64,000 bases of DNA. It comes from Nemopilema nomurai. Taxonomy: Eukaryota; Cnidaria; Scyphozoa; Rhizostomeae; Rhizostomatidae. Shown here in pieces: positions 25,132 through 53,200 of the stretch. The notes under the pieces are model-generated. The model ran no database searches. It was not told the origin of the DNA and saw only the letters and a list, made by a program, of their open reading frames with translations. Position 1 is the first letter of the stretch. Every line of letters starts with the position of its first letter. The stretch covers positions 434,001 to 498,000 of the forward strand of contig ML133461.1 of the NCBI GenBank assembly GCA_003864495.1, in the 5' to 3' direction. The translations under genes and the position numbers were made by a program.

Positions 25132-26963
25132 ATGGTGGACAACATGGCAGCGGAGGGAAACCGGATTTCCATCAATGATGGAGTCATTTTACGGAAAGGT
25201 GCATCTTTGAAGTATGTTAGAGCCCAACCAGGAAAGAAAGAGCGCATGGGAAACTTTAGTTTCTTTCTTGACAACATGATTGGCAAACCATTCGGCGCAA
25301 CATTTGAAGTCCAACGCAACCAACTATTCGAAACAAGCCTCCTCAATTTCGAAAACGACGCGGCAGACTTCGAAGGAGATGAGCAAACTCGTGATAACAG
25401 AGAGATTCTGGATAATTCTGACTCGCAAAAGCTTAGCAAGGACGATATTATGAAGCTGAAGGAGGAAGGAACCGATAGGCAGGAGATCATCGATAAGATT
25501 GTTGAAAGCAGTGCTACATTCAAGGACAAAACCACGTATTCGCAAGCAAAATACTTGAAGAAAAAGAAGAAAAAGTAAGTTTCTTACTATAAAAGATGTC
25601 AGTCATCAATATTATTATTATTATTGTATGTTTTCGAACTCACCAATGAAAGCAGCAGCTAAATGGAATATGTGCATACTTGTGATTTTTAGAACAGCTT
25701 GTGCAAAGGAAAAGAAGGAAGTGCAGAAATATAGTTGAAATATACTCCCTTGGTGCCTGCAACTGAATGTGTTTTGTTTTTGATGCCATTCAGCACCCAG
25801 TGTGACATCATCTTTATGAAAACATAATTTCTTAATTTTACGTTTAGTCTGTTTTTTATTAATCAAAAACAACAGAGGATGATTAAAATATGCTTTGTTC
25901 ACATATATGATATACATGTGCGTAAAGATCTTTAAATCCATTGTTTGTGTATTGCAGGCACTTAGCATACTTCACAACTTACAAATCTACTGCAAGACTA
26001 TTGTCACAACTATATTTTTCAAAAGCAGCCTCAAAGATCCTTGAAATAAGACCGGACACATTGGCACAAATTTTAGCATGGTCAAATGTGCATTTTGGAT
26101 CAAATGTTTTAGTTTCTGAAACTTGTCAAGGGATGATTATAGGCTCAGTTCTGGAGCGTATTGGAGAAGAAGGCCAGATTGTGCAAGCATTTAATGGAGA
26201 TAGTCCTGTCAGAATCATCCTTGATCAGTTTAATTTGGAAGACAAGAGAAAGGCTAACCAAATTTGTGGCTTTTCTTTTGAAAGTCTTGAAGAAATTAAA
26301 AAGGAACTTGCTGGGAACAACTTATCTGAAAACTGCCAAGAAGAGAGTATTAAAACCATTGAGGAGAAACAGATTGAAATATGTAACAGCAGTAGTCAAA
26401 CTGAAGTGAATAGCATAGATACCGACCTTCAGAAAGGCAGTGAAGAAGTTGTCAAAGAGACCAATACTTTGATAGAAGAGAGAGTAGATAAAGATAGTGA
26501 AATGCAAGAGGAAGCTTCACCAACATTGTCACAAGACGAAGAGAATGTGCCTTGTAATAAACTGTACACGAAGGAAAAGAGAATTAACGAAGAAACACGA
26601 GCAAAAGTGTTCTTAGAAAAGAAAAACTTAGATGCTCTTATTATTGCAACCAAATTCCATCCAATGGCAATACTTTTGGAGCTAATTGAGTTTGTTAAAC
26701 CATCTGCACCTATTGTTGTCTATTGCCAGTACAAGGAGCCTTTAATGGATTGTTATCGCTACCTAAGGGATGCTTCATTAGCCCTAAATGTGAATTTAAG
26801 TGAGACATGGCTAAGGGAATTGCAGGTACTACCAAACAGAACACATCCTGCCATCATGATGAGTGCCAGAAGTGGATATCTGTTGAGAGCATTGAAGATA
26901 CAAAGTCATGGCAGCAAAGAATGTAGTGATGGAGAACCAAAAGCCAAATTGAGAAAATGTTAG
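25132..26963 (+). CDS. TRMT6: TRMT6, tRNA m1A58 methyltransferase non-catalytic subunit
   Basis: Two exons, 25132-25574 and 25958-26963, join in phase 2 to give 482 aa (human about 497). Recognisable family blocks include the N-terminal beta-barrel part (FSFFLDNMIGKPFGATFEV), then SQKLSKDDIMKLKEEG, the ATFKDKTTYSQAKYLKKKKK block, and a Rossmann-like half. The C-terminal run is DALIIATKFHPMAILLELIEF, VVYCQYKEPLMDCYRYLRDA, then LSETWLRELQVLPNRTHPAIM and SGGYLL-like SGYLLRA. TRMT6 pairs with TRMT61A; it lacks the SAM-binding motif and helps bind tRNA for N1-methylation of A58. An acidic, low-complexity linker (residues about 250-350) is typical. Possible poly(A) signals lie at 27195 and 27229. 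The ATG used is the first of two (MVDNM). Confidence 0.95.
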
Positions 26964-28597
26964 CAATATTCAAGTTTTTCTGATTTAAAGAATACCAAGT
27001 TGATTTATCTAGAAGTATCAAGTAGTAAAGGGGAAAGAGAACATTTCTCCTAAGTTATGGACAGAAGTTGTCAATCATGTTTAGAATTCAGATAGACAAT
27101 ATCTCGTCTGGGTAGTTTTTACCCCATTTGCTTATGTGTATCCCAATCTACCATTTTTCTTATCATGGAAAAGGGCAAACTTCTCTGGATGAGCAATAAA
27201 TGAATCATAAGCAAGTTCACTTGTTCCAATAAAATTTTCACAGAGCACAAGAAAGCAAAAATTTTGTTTCTGTTGAAAACACAAGGTCAAAAAACAGTCT
27301 AAAGTAGCAACATGTTCAGCAGGAAAAAATCCTTGAAAAGTCACTTGTTTGCCATACATATAATTCACAAATGAAAATGGATGCAAAACTACAAATTTTG
27401 ATAATTTACGTCCTTAGTGTTTGACAATTATCTTAAATGCAATGTGACCTTGTATCAACTAGAGCACACAATCTTTCAAATCATAAGAATTACTTTGTTG
27501 CCATCCCTTTATATTCTCTTCCCTTATTGGGCATAATTTGAAGATCTAAAAAACTTTTTGTCTTACCAAACATTTACCAAAAATGAGAAATTAACATTCA
27601 TGGGGATTTGTAAGAAAAACGCAGGTCTATCTGGCCAAGTTTTGAAAAGCGGCTTAACAACATCACCTGCCTCAGGAACCACAATTTCACCTGTGCATGG
27701 CTGCTTAGATAATTTGTTACAATAACATTCCTGTTTTTTCCTTCACAATCAATACACCATTTAAGCTTGTGAGACTTAATATAAAAACGTTCTATACAAA
27801 TGGTATTGGAAAACGGTTCTCACGAATAATGTTTAAAAAAAATAAAATCTAAATTTAAAAACAGGGGAAAAGTAACAATGCAACCTGAAATAAATCAAAT
27901 AAATCAAATTTTAAAGCTTTCAACTTGACCCTTGGTTATCCCGCAAGTATTCTTTCTGCAAAGATACTGCTCTCCGAAATATATACCTCCATTAGTTCTT
28001 GGACGATTAAAGCACGTAAATACCCTGACTTTGCAATTAGCTATCACATGCTTTAACAATTCAAGTATTATTTTCTTAATATAACATCTGGCAGTCAAAC
28101 ATTAATGAAGTCCGCCAATTGTTGATATAATTCCCCTTTTTGTGTTTAGGCCAGGTATTGGAACCCGCCTCACATGCTATCCCAAATCCGAGCTGCCCCT
28201 TTAAAAAGCAAAAGTAAGAGCGTACAAAATATGTAGGAAGTCGTTGCTTTAAAAACATTCCAATTTCTGTTCATCATTTACCCTCCACTTGCCCCCAACT
28301 ATACACGGAATCCTTACGTATGGCATTGAGGGAGAAATGATTGCTGTCCCCAGCAAGGGCTCCGGGCTTCAATCTACTATAACAACAGATGTCCCTGAGC
28401 GTTTATCCAAAATAAGAATAGAAGTTGGTTAGATAGGTTGAAATCTACAAATTGATTAAAACATCATCAAATTAATGAACGATTGAATTCAGACTTCAAA
28501 GGTTCCTAAAGCTTTTTGCAGGGCGACTTTTTGCAGGGCGATATCCAGCTCGGTGTATTGTTTATCATGCGGATGACTTCTGCTACAATTGGTTATT
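26964..28597. other. Convergent intergenic region TRMT6 / receptor kinase
   Basis: This AT-rich stretch holds the 3' UTRs of both genes. AATAAA at 27195-27200 and 27229-27234 on the plus strand may end TRMT6. Minus-strand open frames at 27132-27386, 27904-28098 and 28076-28258 have no recognisable domain. Confidence 0.5.
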
Positions 28598-42986
<14,389 letters not shown>

Positions 42987-45900
42987 TTCAGGAATGCACC
43001 AAGGCAGTGGTGGGATTGTCTTGATGCAACTGGTTATTGTCCTTCCGTTTCACGATTTCACAATCACTTTTGAAATATGCGATGATCCAAAATACAAAAG
43101 CCTATGCTTAACGTCATAATGAGGAGAAATAATGAGCAGTGTCTTCCATTTCGTATTGTTGATTTATTGTTACAGGACTCTGGCACACGGGGTTCGTGTC
43201 TAGTTCATCAGGAGCTCCTTCAATCGAAGTTTTCTCGCCTTTCTAGTCTCCTGTCAACGAAATCGCGTCCAACAGCAAGCTAGCTACAGTAAACATTCAA
43301 AACAGGATTCCGTTACGGTCGTGTAGTGTCAACTAGTAAAAATTGTTTTGCCCCTGGAAATTATATTCCATATGACGTGAACTCCTGCAACGTTCCAATG
43401 TCCACATGACTGGAATGATAATGACTCCAAGTGGTCTAATCTGTCCTGAATCTGACACCAATTGTTCGGATTTGTTCCTGTTTTTGTTCCGCGCCGAAAT
43501 GGATCACTTGAAACTTGACTATGAAAAGTTCCCCTGTCTTGCCTAACTCTATTGGAAGTGAAGGCTCAAATGTCGCTTTTACGAAAATGAAGGTCGCTGT
43601 TCTGTGATATGTAGAAGGCTGAATTCGTTTCTGTCCGTGGTTGATCCACCATACCGGATCGTTTTCCCGGAGTGTATTTTCGGCTCCCGGACCCTTCTGG
43701 ACAGGAGTGCTAACCAATGCGTTTATGCGGAAGTATGGTGCAACCATCCGGAGTTGACATCAGATGACAGGTACTGGTCTTCCGTGTTTAATACAGCAGG
43801 TTCGTGGCCAATCACTCATTGTAACGGTCTTTTGACGGAAGTGTTGGGATGCGCCTTTTGGAAGAGTACCAAACCTTGTGAAAGTAACCATTCTTGATAG
43901 AATCATTCTTTGTTTATTAAAAAGCTCGTCTGATGGAATGAATCATGATTTACGATTCACATGAGTCATATAGGACGTAGCTAAACCGCTTGAAATAATT
44001 GATCGCAGGGAAGAAAAATCTAATTTTCCTTGAACTAGACAAGAAGAGTTAAATGAAAGCAAAAAATAAGTAGATGGTATAACAACAGGGATTTTGATAG
44101 ATTTGCTTATTTCTTATTAAATTCTATGAAATTTACAAGACATAAGATTTCATGATTTAAATGGCTTTGCCACTTGCGAAACAACCAATTTTGCTTTAAA
44201 CTCAGTTGTTGTGACTCGTACGAAATATAATAAAACGAAGCGAAATATAATAATATACTTAAAAGCAAAGTATACAATATTTTAATTTTATTCTACTTTT
44301 CTTTTTAATTACTTGGCAAAAAATTAATTAGACTGAACTTTAGTCAACGTTTCTCTGTGCTGACATAAACGATATAGTAAAATGATAAATATCTTAATTT
44401 GTTACCAATTAAACTGACACATAGATAGAAATGCTAATGAGTTGAGTATGCAGCTGTTGGGAAAGCGCTTGGAACGTGGAGAAATACACACAGTTTCCTC
44501 TGTTTAGGCTCCAAGGACGCAGTTCGGCAAGACGACAAGAAAATTGAATTGAAAATTGAATTAAATTGAAAAGAGCAAGCAAAAATAAAAATAAATATGA
44601 AGTAATAGCGACTAAGTAAGTGACGCACAAGCTATTCCACTTCCCCCATTTCAAGGTTTTATGTTGAAAGTGAAATCACCATTGCAAAAAGCACATTAAA
44701 AGAGAATTTTGAAATTTTGTTGCCTTACGGAATGGTGACAGAGCTATTTTGTAAATTGAAGCATTTTTGCAGTTGGGACGAAAACCTTATTTTATAGATT
44801 TGCGCTTCTGGGTCTAATTGGCATTTCTTAATTTTTTACCTTAAGCGTTTCTTTAATCCTTCTCCTTGTTTTGAAAATCTTTGTTCAAAAGTTTCCTGCT
44901 GCATTTTGTTTATGTTAATCTTTTTTCTTCTTGTTGCTGCACAGTTTAGTAGTAAATAGATAAATTTTGACGAGCAATTACCATTTGTTGAAATGAACAG
45001 TGTCAATCAGATTAGCAAACATGCTTTAAAAGATGATTGACTTTGGGGGCTGCCTCCAATAAGTTGGCATTGACAAAAATAGCTAATTGAATTAGGTATG
45101 AACTGCAGAAAATTAATTTGAGTAGTATTTAATTTGTCAGGGCAAGTTAGGCAGGAAAGACCATGGTTTGGCAAAGTACGATACTGGTAGGGCCAGACCC
45201 AGGCATGTTATAAGAGTGACCATGGAAATGAAGTGTTCTGTACCCGCTATCCCACCAATTGCGGTGCACAGAGTTGACTTGTGGTAAACGTTGTCTCCAA
45301 CTTCATAAAATCGTGATTTACGTTGTTCTACAATTAGTAGAATTGAGTTCTTTGGATTTTACATCGAGGGCAAGTCCCTGATTCTGCAGCCGATGAAACC
45401 GAATCGCTTCGAAAGTGTCCAGTAAATGTGATGATCAAACCTATAACTCAAGCTTGTTCACATTTTGATACTCGATGTTCTTGTCTTCAACTGTTTCATT
45501 TTATGACCATAAAACACGGTTTATTGTGAGCTTTGGTTTCGTTGATAGTCTGAGGGTTAATGATTCTCAATCAAGCCCCTAGTCGAGTTTTTCATGCGAG
45601 GGCCCTTCTAAAGATCAGCCACTGCGAGTTCAATAGAATACTGACTTGATTATTATTTCTCCGTGTTGTTACCGAAGGCGATATTGAAGTCAAGTTGGGA
45701 TGTGGTAAGTTACGTTATGAGATCACCAATGTGGCCGCAAATGCAATTTAAAGCAAGTAATAAAGGTGCCTGTCTACTTTTAAAAAATGTTGTCAGCCCT
45801 CTTCTATAAATGACTGCCTTTGTGTATAACTGAGTTTTTGGCAAACGTCAATCTAGAATCAATTCTAAAGCCACGTCAGTTTCTTGCCGTTTCCATACAC

Positions 45901-46514
45901 TATGAGGAGTGTCAGACGAAAAAGTTTTCAAGCAATTTTGAAACATCAGTCACAAATGGCCCTTTGCAAACTCACCATACATACGTGACCTATTATTTTC
46001 CATTATACGAATAACTTTAAATTTTATTTAAATTATCAAATAAAAATCTGGTTTTAAATTTCTTTATTTTGGGACATTAAATCAGATTAGATTACGTCGA
46101 TGAGGTAGCATCGTTTATTGCATACAAGCCTTCGTTGTCCTTGCCAAACATTGCATTACCTTTCATGTCAATCATTCAGCACTTCGTCTGAGGTTTCAAT
46201 GAAAAAAAGCCTTAGGGGATGGGAGATATTTTAGGGAATTTGTCTAAGAACATAGGAGCGTAACCCCCTGGGGGTCTTACTGTTGGCAGGGCTTGCAACC
46301 CCATGTTTTTTAGGCCGTCGTTGTGTTTTAAGCTCTCCTCCTTCTTGTCTTGTTCAATCGTGGCAATGGAGATTCGCCTAGACCCAGGCTTCTTTTAGTA
46401 AACTGGGCCTTCAAATCAAAACAGGTGCACATGAACGGATTCCGGGAAAGTGCCCAGTGACGAAGACCCAAGGCGGCCAGGTTTGACGTCTTCCGCACCA
46501 GAGCACTCACCAAA
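42987..46514. other. Divergent promoter region, receptor kinase / BRCT gene
   Basis: Contains the upstream sequences of two divergent genes. A more GC-rich patch at 43360-43900 carries overlapping open frames on both strands (43436-43747 minus, 43604-43897 plus) without recognisable domains. Near 44215-44275 is an AT-rich direct repeat of CGAAATATAATAA. Confidence 0.5.
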
Positions 46515-49500
46515 ATGGAGAGACCCGGCGGTTCCTCAAACTTCAACGCTATAAACAATAACCCGACTCAATCGGTCAAATTCGGTAACATGCAACTCTT
46601 CCTGGGAATGCAAATCGAAGCATTGGATGCAAACAAATGCTGGTACGATTTGAAATGCTGTTTCCATTTCTTTTGAACCCTTTACAGTATGCGATAGCTG
46701 AAAGTGTGTATAGATTATCTTTCATATTGTTGATGTCCATGCAAAGTTATCTTATCTCAGGAATAACAGTTAATCAATACCACATCCAACCACTCTGGGT
46801 ATAAATAGTTTATATTTTAAAATTGCTAAATTTGATCAATTGTTTTGTCAAAATTCCTTAGATTTGCACTTTTACTTACATTTAAGTAAAGAAACAGTTT
46901 CCAGAGTACGCAATTAATTTTACACCGCAGCGAATTTCTAATGGAGCATTTACTTCAATTTCTCACAATTCACGAATATTTACATTGGCCTAGGAGGACA
47001 TTTGCTCGGTTTTGTCTGCACTTTTTCTTAAGGAGGCCAAGAGACAATAGATGAAAAATCTCCATTTCAAAGATGTCTCTTTTGTTTTGTTTGTAACAAT
47101 TTTCTGGTTGGCCTATAAAACAATGAGCTAGTGCCAGATCTCTCAAAGCCAGGCACAAACCACGTCAAAGTAATTTTGACTTTGACATTTTCAACGTTTT
47201 TGCTAAAACCTCGTTGTAGAAGTCCTTGTAGAATAATTAAGCTAAAAATTCATTTACCAGTTTATGAAGTTTACTCTTGAAACTGTTAAAACTCTAGATT
47301 TAATTATCTTGGCATTTTTTGGTAGAGACAATTTGATGGTAGACTTGAAGTCAATTAATTAAGAGTCAAAATACCTTTGCTGTTCTAGTTTTTAACTTTT
47401 TTCAACACATTTTTGAAATAAAATTTTCTATGACCATGAAAATACAAGTCATCCTTTCCCGTTAGTAATGTTTCCTGTCAGTGAATTATCTCTTGTCTTT
47501 TTTCTTGTAAACTTTACACATTTTTGAAAATTTTATAAATTGCTGTCATTTGAAGAAAAAGTTTTTAAAAAATCTTCCTAACTTTATTGGAATAATTGCT
47601 TGAACTATCTTTTTCTAACAATTCCTTGCATAACAGTATCATTGTCGAGAAAAATTTTGGGGAAATTTTCTTTGGAAAATTTGCTACTTCTATTATATGC
47701 AAACTAATGCAACTTTTAAAATGAAATTAAATCAGATGCACAGTATCCTTTCTCTTATCATCAAATATCCCCATATTTTAGTGCAATTTTACTACATCAG
47801 TTTTCAATGTTTTTCTGTGAAAAAAGAAAATTTGCCATCAAAGAAAATTTATAGAAAATTTTCAGTTAAATTTAGGTTTGAGAACTTTGTAATTTACTGA
47901 AAAAGCTAGATTTTGTTTTGTTTGACATTTGTCTAAATTTAAGTCAAGCATTTCATAAGGTGTAAAGTAATGTCAAGTTGCCATTTTGAGACATTATTTA
48001 AAATTTGCAATCTTATAAATGTATAAAACCTAATATGTAATGTATTTATATTAATACCTAATTTTAGTTTTATATGCAGATTAGAAATTAAAATATACTT
48101 TAAGGGACACTTTTACTCCAAAATCTTTTTCTGAAAAATATTGGTTCTGAAGTTTCTAATAGCTTTTGTGCTCACATTTTAGCCACTACTTATTCTTCCA
48201 ATTTCAATTTTCAATCATTTCCACTAAGTTTGATTTTCTGGATCTGGATTTGCTTTCTCATGGGTAAAGAATGTTTTATTATTAATGTGTTCCTTTTCAT
48301 GTTGTATCTTCAAAAAACTTTTTAAAAGAGTTTAAGCTTAGGTTGTATAAATGTGTTACTTATGTGTGTCAGAAGAAGTGGGCATTTTACCATGAAACTG
48401 GTAATCCTGATAAGTAGTAAGTTTAGTTATAGAAAAGCTTTCAATGGTAGCTCTCAAATTCATGAAAATGTATTAAATTTGTGAAATTCAAGCCTAACAG
48501 AGCAATGTATCCACACCTTACAGTTTTTTAATTATTTGAGTGGCACCATGGAAATCCTAAAAAGGTAATGTATGAGTTAATCCATCAAGTTTTATACTGA
48601 TTTTACAGAGTTTAGTCAAAATTTATGGCGAAAGGAAAATGATTGACTTTGCTACTATTAGGTTTTGTAACATGTTTATTTTTCTAAAGAAATTTAAGCA
48701 TGACTCATTCAATTTTTAATATATTTTTGGCAAAATGTTTAAAATCTCTTAATGTGAAGTCATTTTTTTCATTATTTTCTTTTTTGCTAGTCTCAAATTC
48801 TTATTTGATTTTAGTAAAGCTAATATGCTGAATTTTCTAAAATAACTTCAAAATGTCATAATTTAACTTTCTTATTATGCAAGACTAGGTTTATAGCATG
48901 ATATTTGATACTTTCCAGAAGCAGAATGATTTCATTTTAGAATGAATCTTAAAGTTATCTATGATATTGAGCTCGAAAATGCAGGTAAGCTCAAAATAGG
49001 CAAAAATAAGCTCAAAGGTAGTGAAAGTTTGATTTGAAGATTTTAGAAATTGATCAATGTTTGCCTCATTTCTTGTAAATATGATATCTTTCTAAAAAAT
49101 CTGAAAGCAGTATGCATAAGGTCATAACCTTCCCAGTAATGAGCAGAAATATTTCCAAAAACAGAGGCATTTAATATTTTGTCAGAAGATTCTTGGTGTT
49201 TTTGGCATTCTACTCAAATTAGATGAAATTTAAAAATAATTTTGCTAAGAAATAATACTTGTTGGAATTTCTTGTTTCTATCTTTCACTGTTGGTTGCTT
49301 GCAATCAAGTAAGGAAAATTATTGCAAAAAGAGTCCTGTAGCTCTAAAATCCCCATTATTCTTGATTTACTCTTGTGTTATATATTTTGTGAGTCCACTT
49401 TTAGACAAATGAAAAGCAATTGTATCTATAACTGAGATCATATTTGAATTTCATGATAATTGATCAATAATAGTAGCTGCAATCTCCAGCTGAAGCCATT

Positions 49501-50236
49501 TTAAAGATTTTGCTTCTTTTGATTTATCTCAAACTGAACAATTTTTCTATAAAAGTAAGGCAATCAATAAAATATGATTCAGGTTGCTACATGGTACTAT
49601 AAAAGTTTGTTGTTACTTCAGTTCTTTTTCTGAAGGCACTTTCCTTCCTTGCACTTAAAGCAATATAAGCAGTAACTATTTTTCAGAATAATGTCTGAAG
49701 TGAATGATTTAAATTTCAAGCATCTCATTTTCTTAGTTTTTATATTTACTGCTTTTTTCTGAAGGATAATTTCATTTGTGAGATTTGCTTGCATTTCTTC
49801 AAAAAGTTGCAGTGACTTATTTGTTAAAGTAGATGCATCAATGAAAATGGTTGTTATGTATATTTTGGGACCTTTGATATTGCTTTATTCAATTATTACA
49901 AAATTACAGTGTTTCTTGCTATTTGAAATAAATAATGTAAATATTGAAATTGTGGTTTACTCGCTAGTTTGGAGTTTTTCAAGAATGCACTTTTATTGAC
50001 TGATATCAACAATAGCTTCAATTTATCTATTCTATATCTTATTGTGTACTTTTAAAATTTTCTGTTTGCCTGATTAACCTCTAGACTTATTTTGAAGGTG
50101 TCAAGGCAAGATTATTGGGATCAATGAATCAAACCACAAAGTGCTTGTCCGTTTCGATGGGTTGAGTCAGGGTTCTGACAAGTGGTATGATGTGCTTGAC
50201 AGCTCTATAAGACAAGCATCGGAAGAAGCTAGGCCG
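46515..50236 (+). CDS. BRCT gene exons 1-2: start and Tudor-like domain
   Basis: Exon 1 (46515-46642) starts MERPGGSSNFN and ends FLGMQIEALDANKCW. Exon 2 (50098-50236) continues CQGKIIGINESNHKVLVRFD, then GSDKWYDVLDSSIR. The pattern (G-x-x-I/L-E-A-x-D, W, K-I-x-x-I, V-L-V-x-F-D-G, D-x-W) is that of Tudor-like barrels in PHF20 and MBT-related proteins, which read methyl-lysine. The first ATG has a CAAAATGG context. Confidence 0.8.
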
Positions 50237-53200
50237 GTATGTACCGTTTCTGAAGAGTCTTGCAAGTGGCTTTGATTGTCAAGAAATTATTCAAAGTTTT
50301 CTTTGTTTCAAAGTAAAATATTGTCGAAATGAATTGTACCGTTTCTACAAAATCTTGCAAGTGGCTTTGATTGTCAAGAAATTATTCAAATTTTTGTTTG
50401 GTTTCAAATTAAAATATTGTCGAAATGAATTGTACCGTTTCTGAAGAATCTTGCAAGTGGCTTTGATTGTCAACAAATTATTCAAAGTTTTGTTTGTTTC
50501 AAATTAAAATATTGTCGAAATGAATGGTACCGTTTCTACAGAATCTTGCAAGTGGCTTTGATTGTCAACAAATTATTCAAAGTTTTGTTTGTTTCAAATT
50601 AAAATATTGTCGAAATGAATTGTACCGTTTCTACAGAACCTTGCAAGTGGCTTTGATTGTCAACAAATTATTCAAAGTTTTGTTTGTTTCAAATTAAAAT
50701 ATTGTCGAAATGAATTGTACCGTTTCTACAGAATCTTGCAAGTGGCTTTGATTGTCAACAAATTATTCAAAGTTTTATTTGTTTCAAATTAAAATATTGT
50801 CGAAATGAATTGTACCGTTTCTACAGAATCTTGCAAGTGGCTTTGATTGTCAACAAATTATTCAAAGTTTTGTTTGTTTCAAATTAAAATATTGTCGAAA
50901 TGAATTGTACCGTTTCTGAAGAATCTTGCAAGTGGCTTCGATTGCCAAGAAATTATTCAAATTTTTGTTTGTTTCAAAGTAAAATATTGTCGAAATGAAT
51001 TAAATGTTCATTGGCTCTTGGATGGTATTATTTTGACCAGGCTGGCTATCTGAAAGACCTCGCATGTTTTTGTCTGATTTGTCTCTTTTTATCTTAATTA
51101 ATTAGATTTTTTTGAATTAATATATACAGTAGAGAATATACTCACAACGAATTAGAATTTTTTTATCCATTGAATCTATGAAGGGACAATCTCTGCTAAA
51201 AATCGTTTGAACACCGTAACATATATGTGGTTTTGCGACACCTGTTATATTTCTTTGTCTGCCTAGAGGGTCTATCTGCCCATCTCATACAATGCTGGAT
51301 CGTTAAGTAAAAGCCATTGCTATATGGAAATTCATCACTTCTGCTTGTAGGATTACTCATTTTTGCCCCACACCCCATTGTTTTAGAGGCGAGGGGATTT
51401 CACAGCTTTTGCAAAGCATGAATTTAAGCAAGAGCTCCAAGGCTTTTGGCAGAGATTGCATAAAACTTTTTTGAAAGGAAATCAGGCTTCTGAATTCATT
51501 AATTTTTTCAATTTTTACTTTTTCTCGTCTATGATGAAGCGCTTGGTGGTGATAGGCAGGGCTGTGCATGCGTTTAGTTTTAAGAATGCGACAGTTTTCT
51601 TATTCGATATCGATGCACTGACATGCTATTTGGACCCTGTTTAAGCTTTAAAAACATTTTTTAATAGTTTTGATGCGTTTAATATCTATCAAAGAATGAT
51701 TTTCAGAAATTCTGTTTGTTCTTAAAAGTAGGTTTTTTTTTATTTCAGGACATTTATTTACATTGAATTTCACAGTTTCAATCTTTTTACGAGATGAAGC
51801 TCATAATGACTGGTGAAACCTGGAACACTAAACTTTTAATGAAAGAGACCAGGATTCTGAAACTTCCAAGCTTCCAGTGTCGATGATTTTATTGCTGAAA
51901 TGCTACGCTGAATTATAGCAGTTTCCCGTTGATATATATTGTTCTGTTTTAGGTTATAGTTGATCTGCACCAAAACGTTGTTTCCAGCAATGCCCAAGAT
52001 GTTGGTTCTTATATGAATGCAATTCCAGTCGGTGTGACCAGCAGTACAGCTTCATTTTCCGAGAGTTTAGTGCCAGGACAGCAATCCTTGATCAACTATG
52101 TTGCACAGGTAAATCAAAGAAAGTCCAGTTCTTGTGACGGACATTTAGATGGCACCATCAATTTAACAGCAACTTGTAGGCCGATGTCTAGCAGGGTATT
52201 TGCTCATTGAAGATAGTAGGTCCGTTAGATCTCAAAGCAAGCTTATATTAGGATATTTGTGCACGGTGACAGAGTTTTGTGTATGTTTAGTGCAAACTTG
52301 TGCTTTTTAAAATGCTTATGTAGTGAATGTTTTTATGTGCCGTTAGTGTGAAATTCTGATGCTCAGAGGTATTTACACGGTGTAAGTATTTGGGTATGGT
52401 TCTTTCAAAATTTTTGTATCAAAAAGTTTTTGCAAGGTAAAAATGATTTCTTTGTGCGAAAGTGTGGCACATAGAATTGGATAAAACTAGCTGCACAGTA
52501 AGCAAGAAGTGTTGGTAAACATGTCTAAATTTTGTAAAATTCTGTAAACTATAACCATTGTTGTCAAAGTTATAGGTACGATAATCAACATGATTGCATG
52601 GCCTCCTGAGCTATCCATCATTGACACTTGACCTTTGACCCTAGACCACTGAAGGTCATGACCAGTAGGGCTAATGCTCTCTTATTCTCTAATAGAGGAG
52701 ACAAGAGAGGAGGAAAAAATATTTTCATGGATTGACATTTACATTTGAAGGGATGTTGAGCGCGATGCAAGAAGAAGAGGCTATGGATATTATAAAACAG
52801 AATGGAGGAAAGTGCAAAAAATATTTGACCCAAAATGTAAAATACCTTGTAATCGGGTTATATCCAAAGAAAATCACGATTAAAAAGGTGTGCTCTTAAA
52901 AGTCTTGTAACTCCTCAATATGCCAATGGCTTAAGCTATTGCAAACAGGGGCGAAACTTTCTAGGGAGGGAAACAGTTTCTCGTCTTGTCAGAAGGGAAA
53001 ATTTCACGAAGTCGAGAAAATTGCTTTGAGTGATGAATAGTCTCTTTCAGATATTTAAATCGACCAAGAGCTGAAATTGTTTTAGTGGCACATGTCATTG
53101 TACCTTTTAAGGGTGAAGTTGTTGCGTTTTGGCTGACTTTTATCTCATTGAAAGGCGTACACTGAGGTCTTTGTGCATATCTTAACAAGATCCTTGTCTT

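Noticed and set aside
24990..25535. 181-codon minus-strand frame
   Set aside because: It is antisense to the first exon of TRMT6, which has clear family matches on the plus strand.
46328..46558. 76-codon minus-strand frame at the start of the BRCT gene
   Set aside because: It lies opposite the first coding exon of the BRCT gene, which links in phase to the Tudor exon; no domain on the minus strand.
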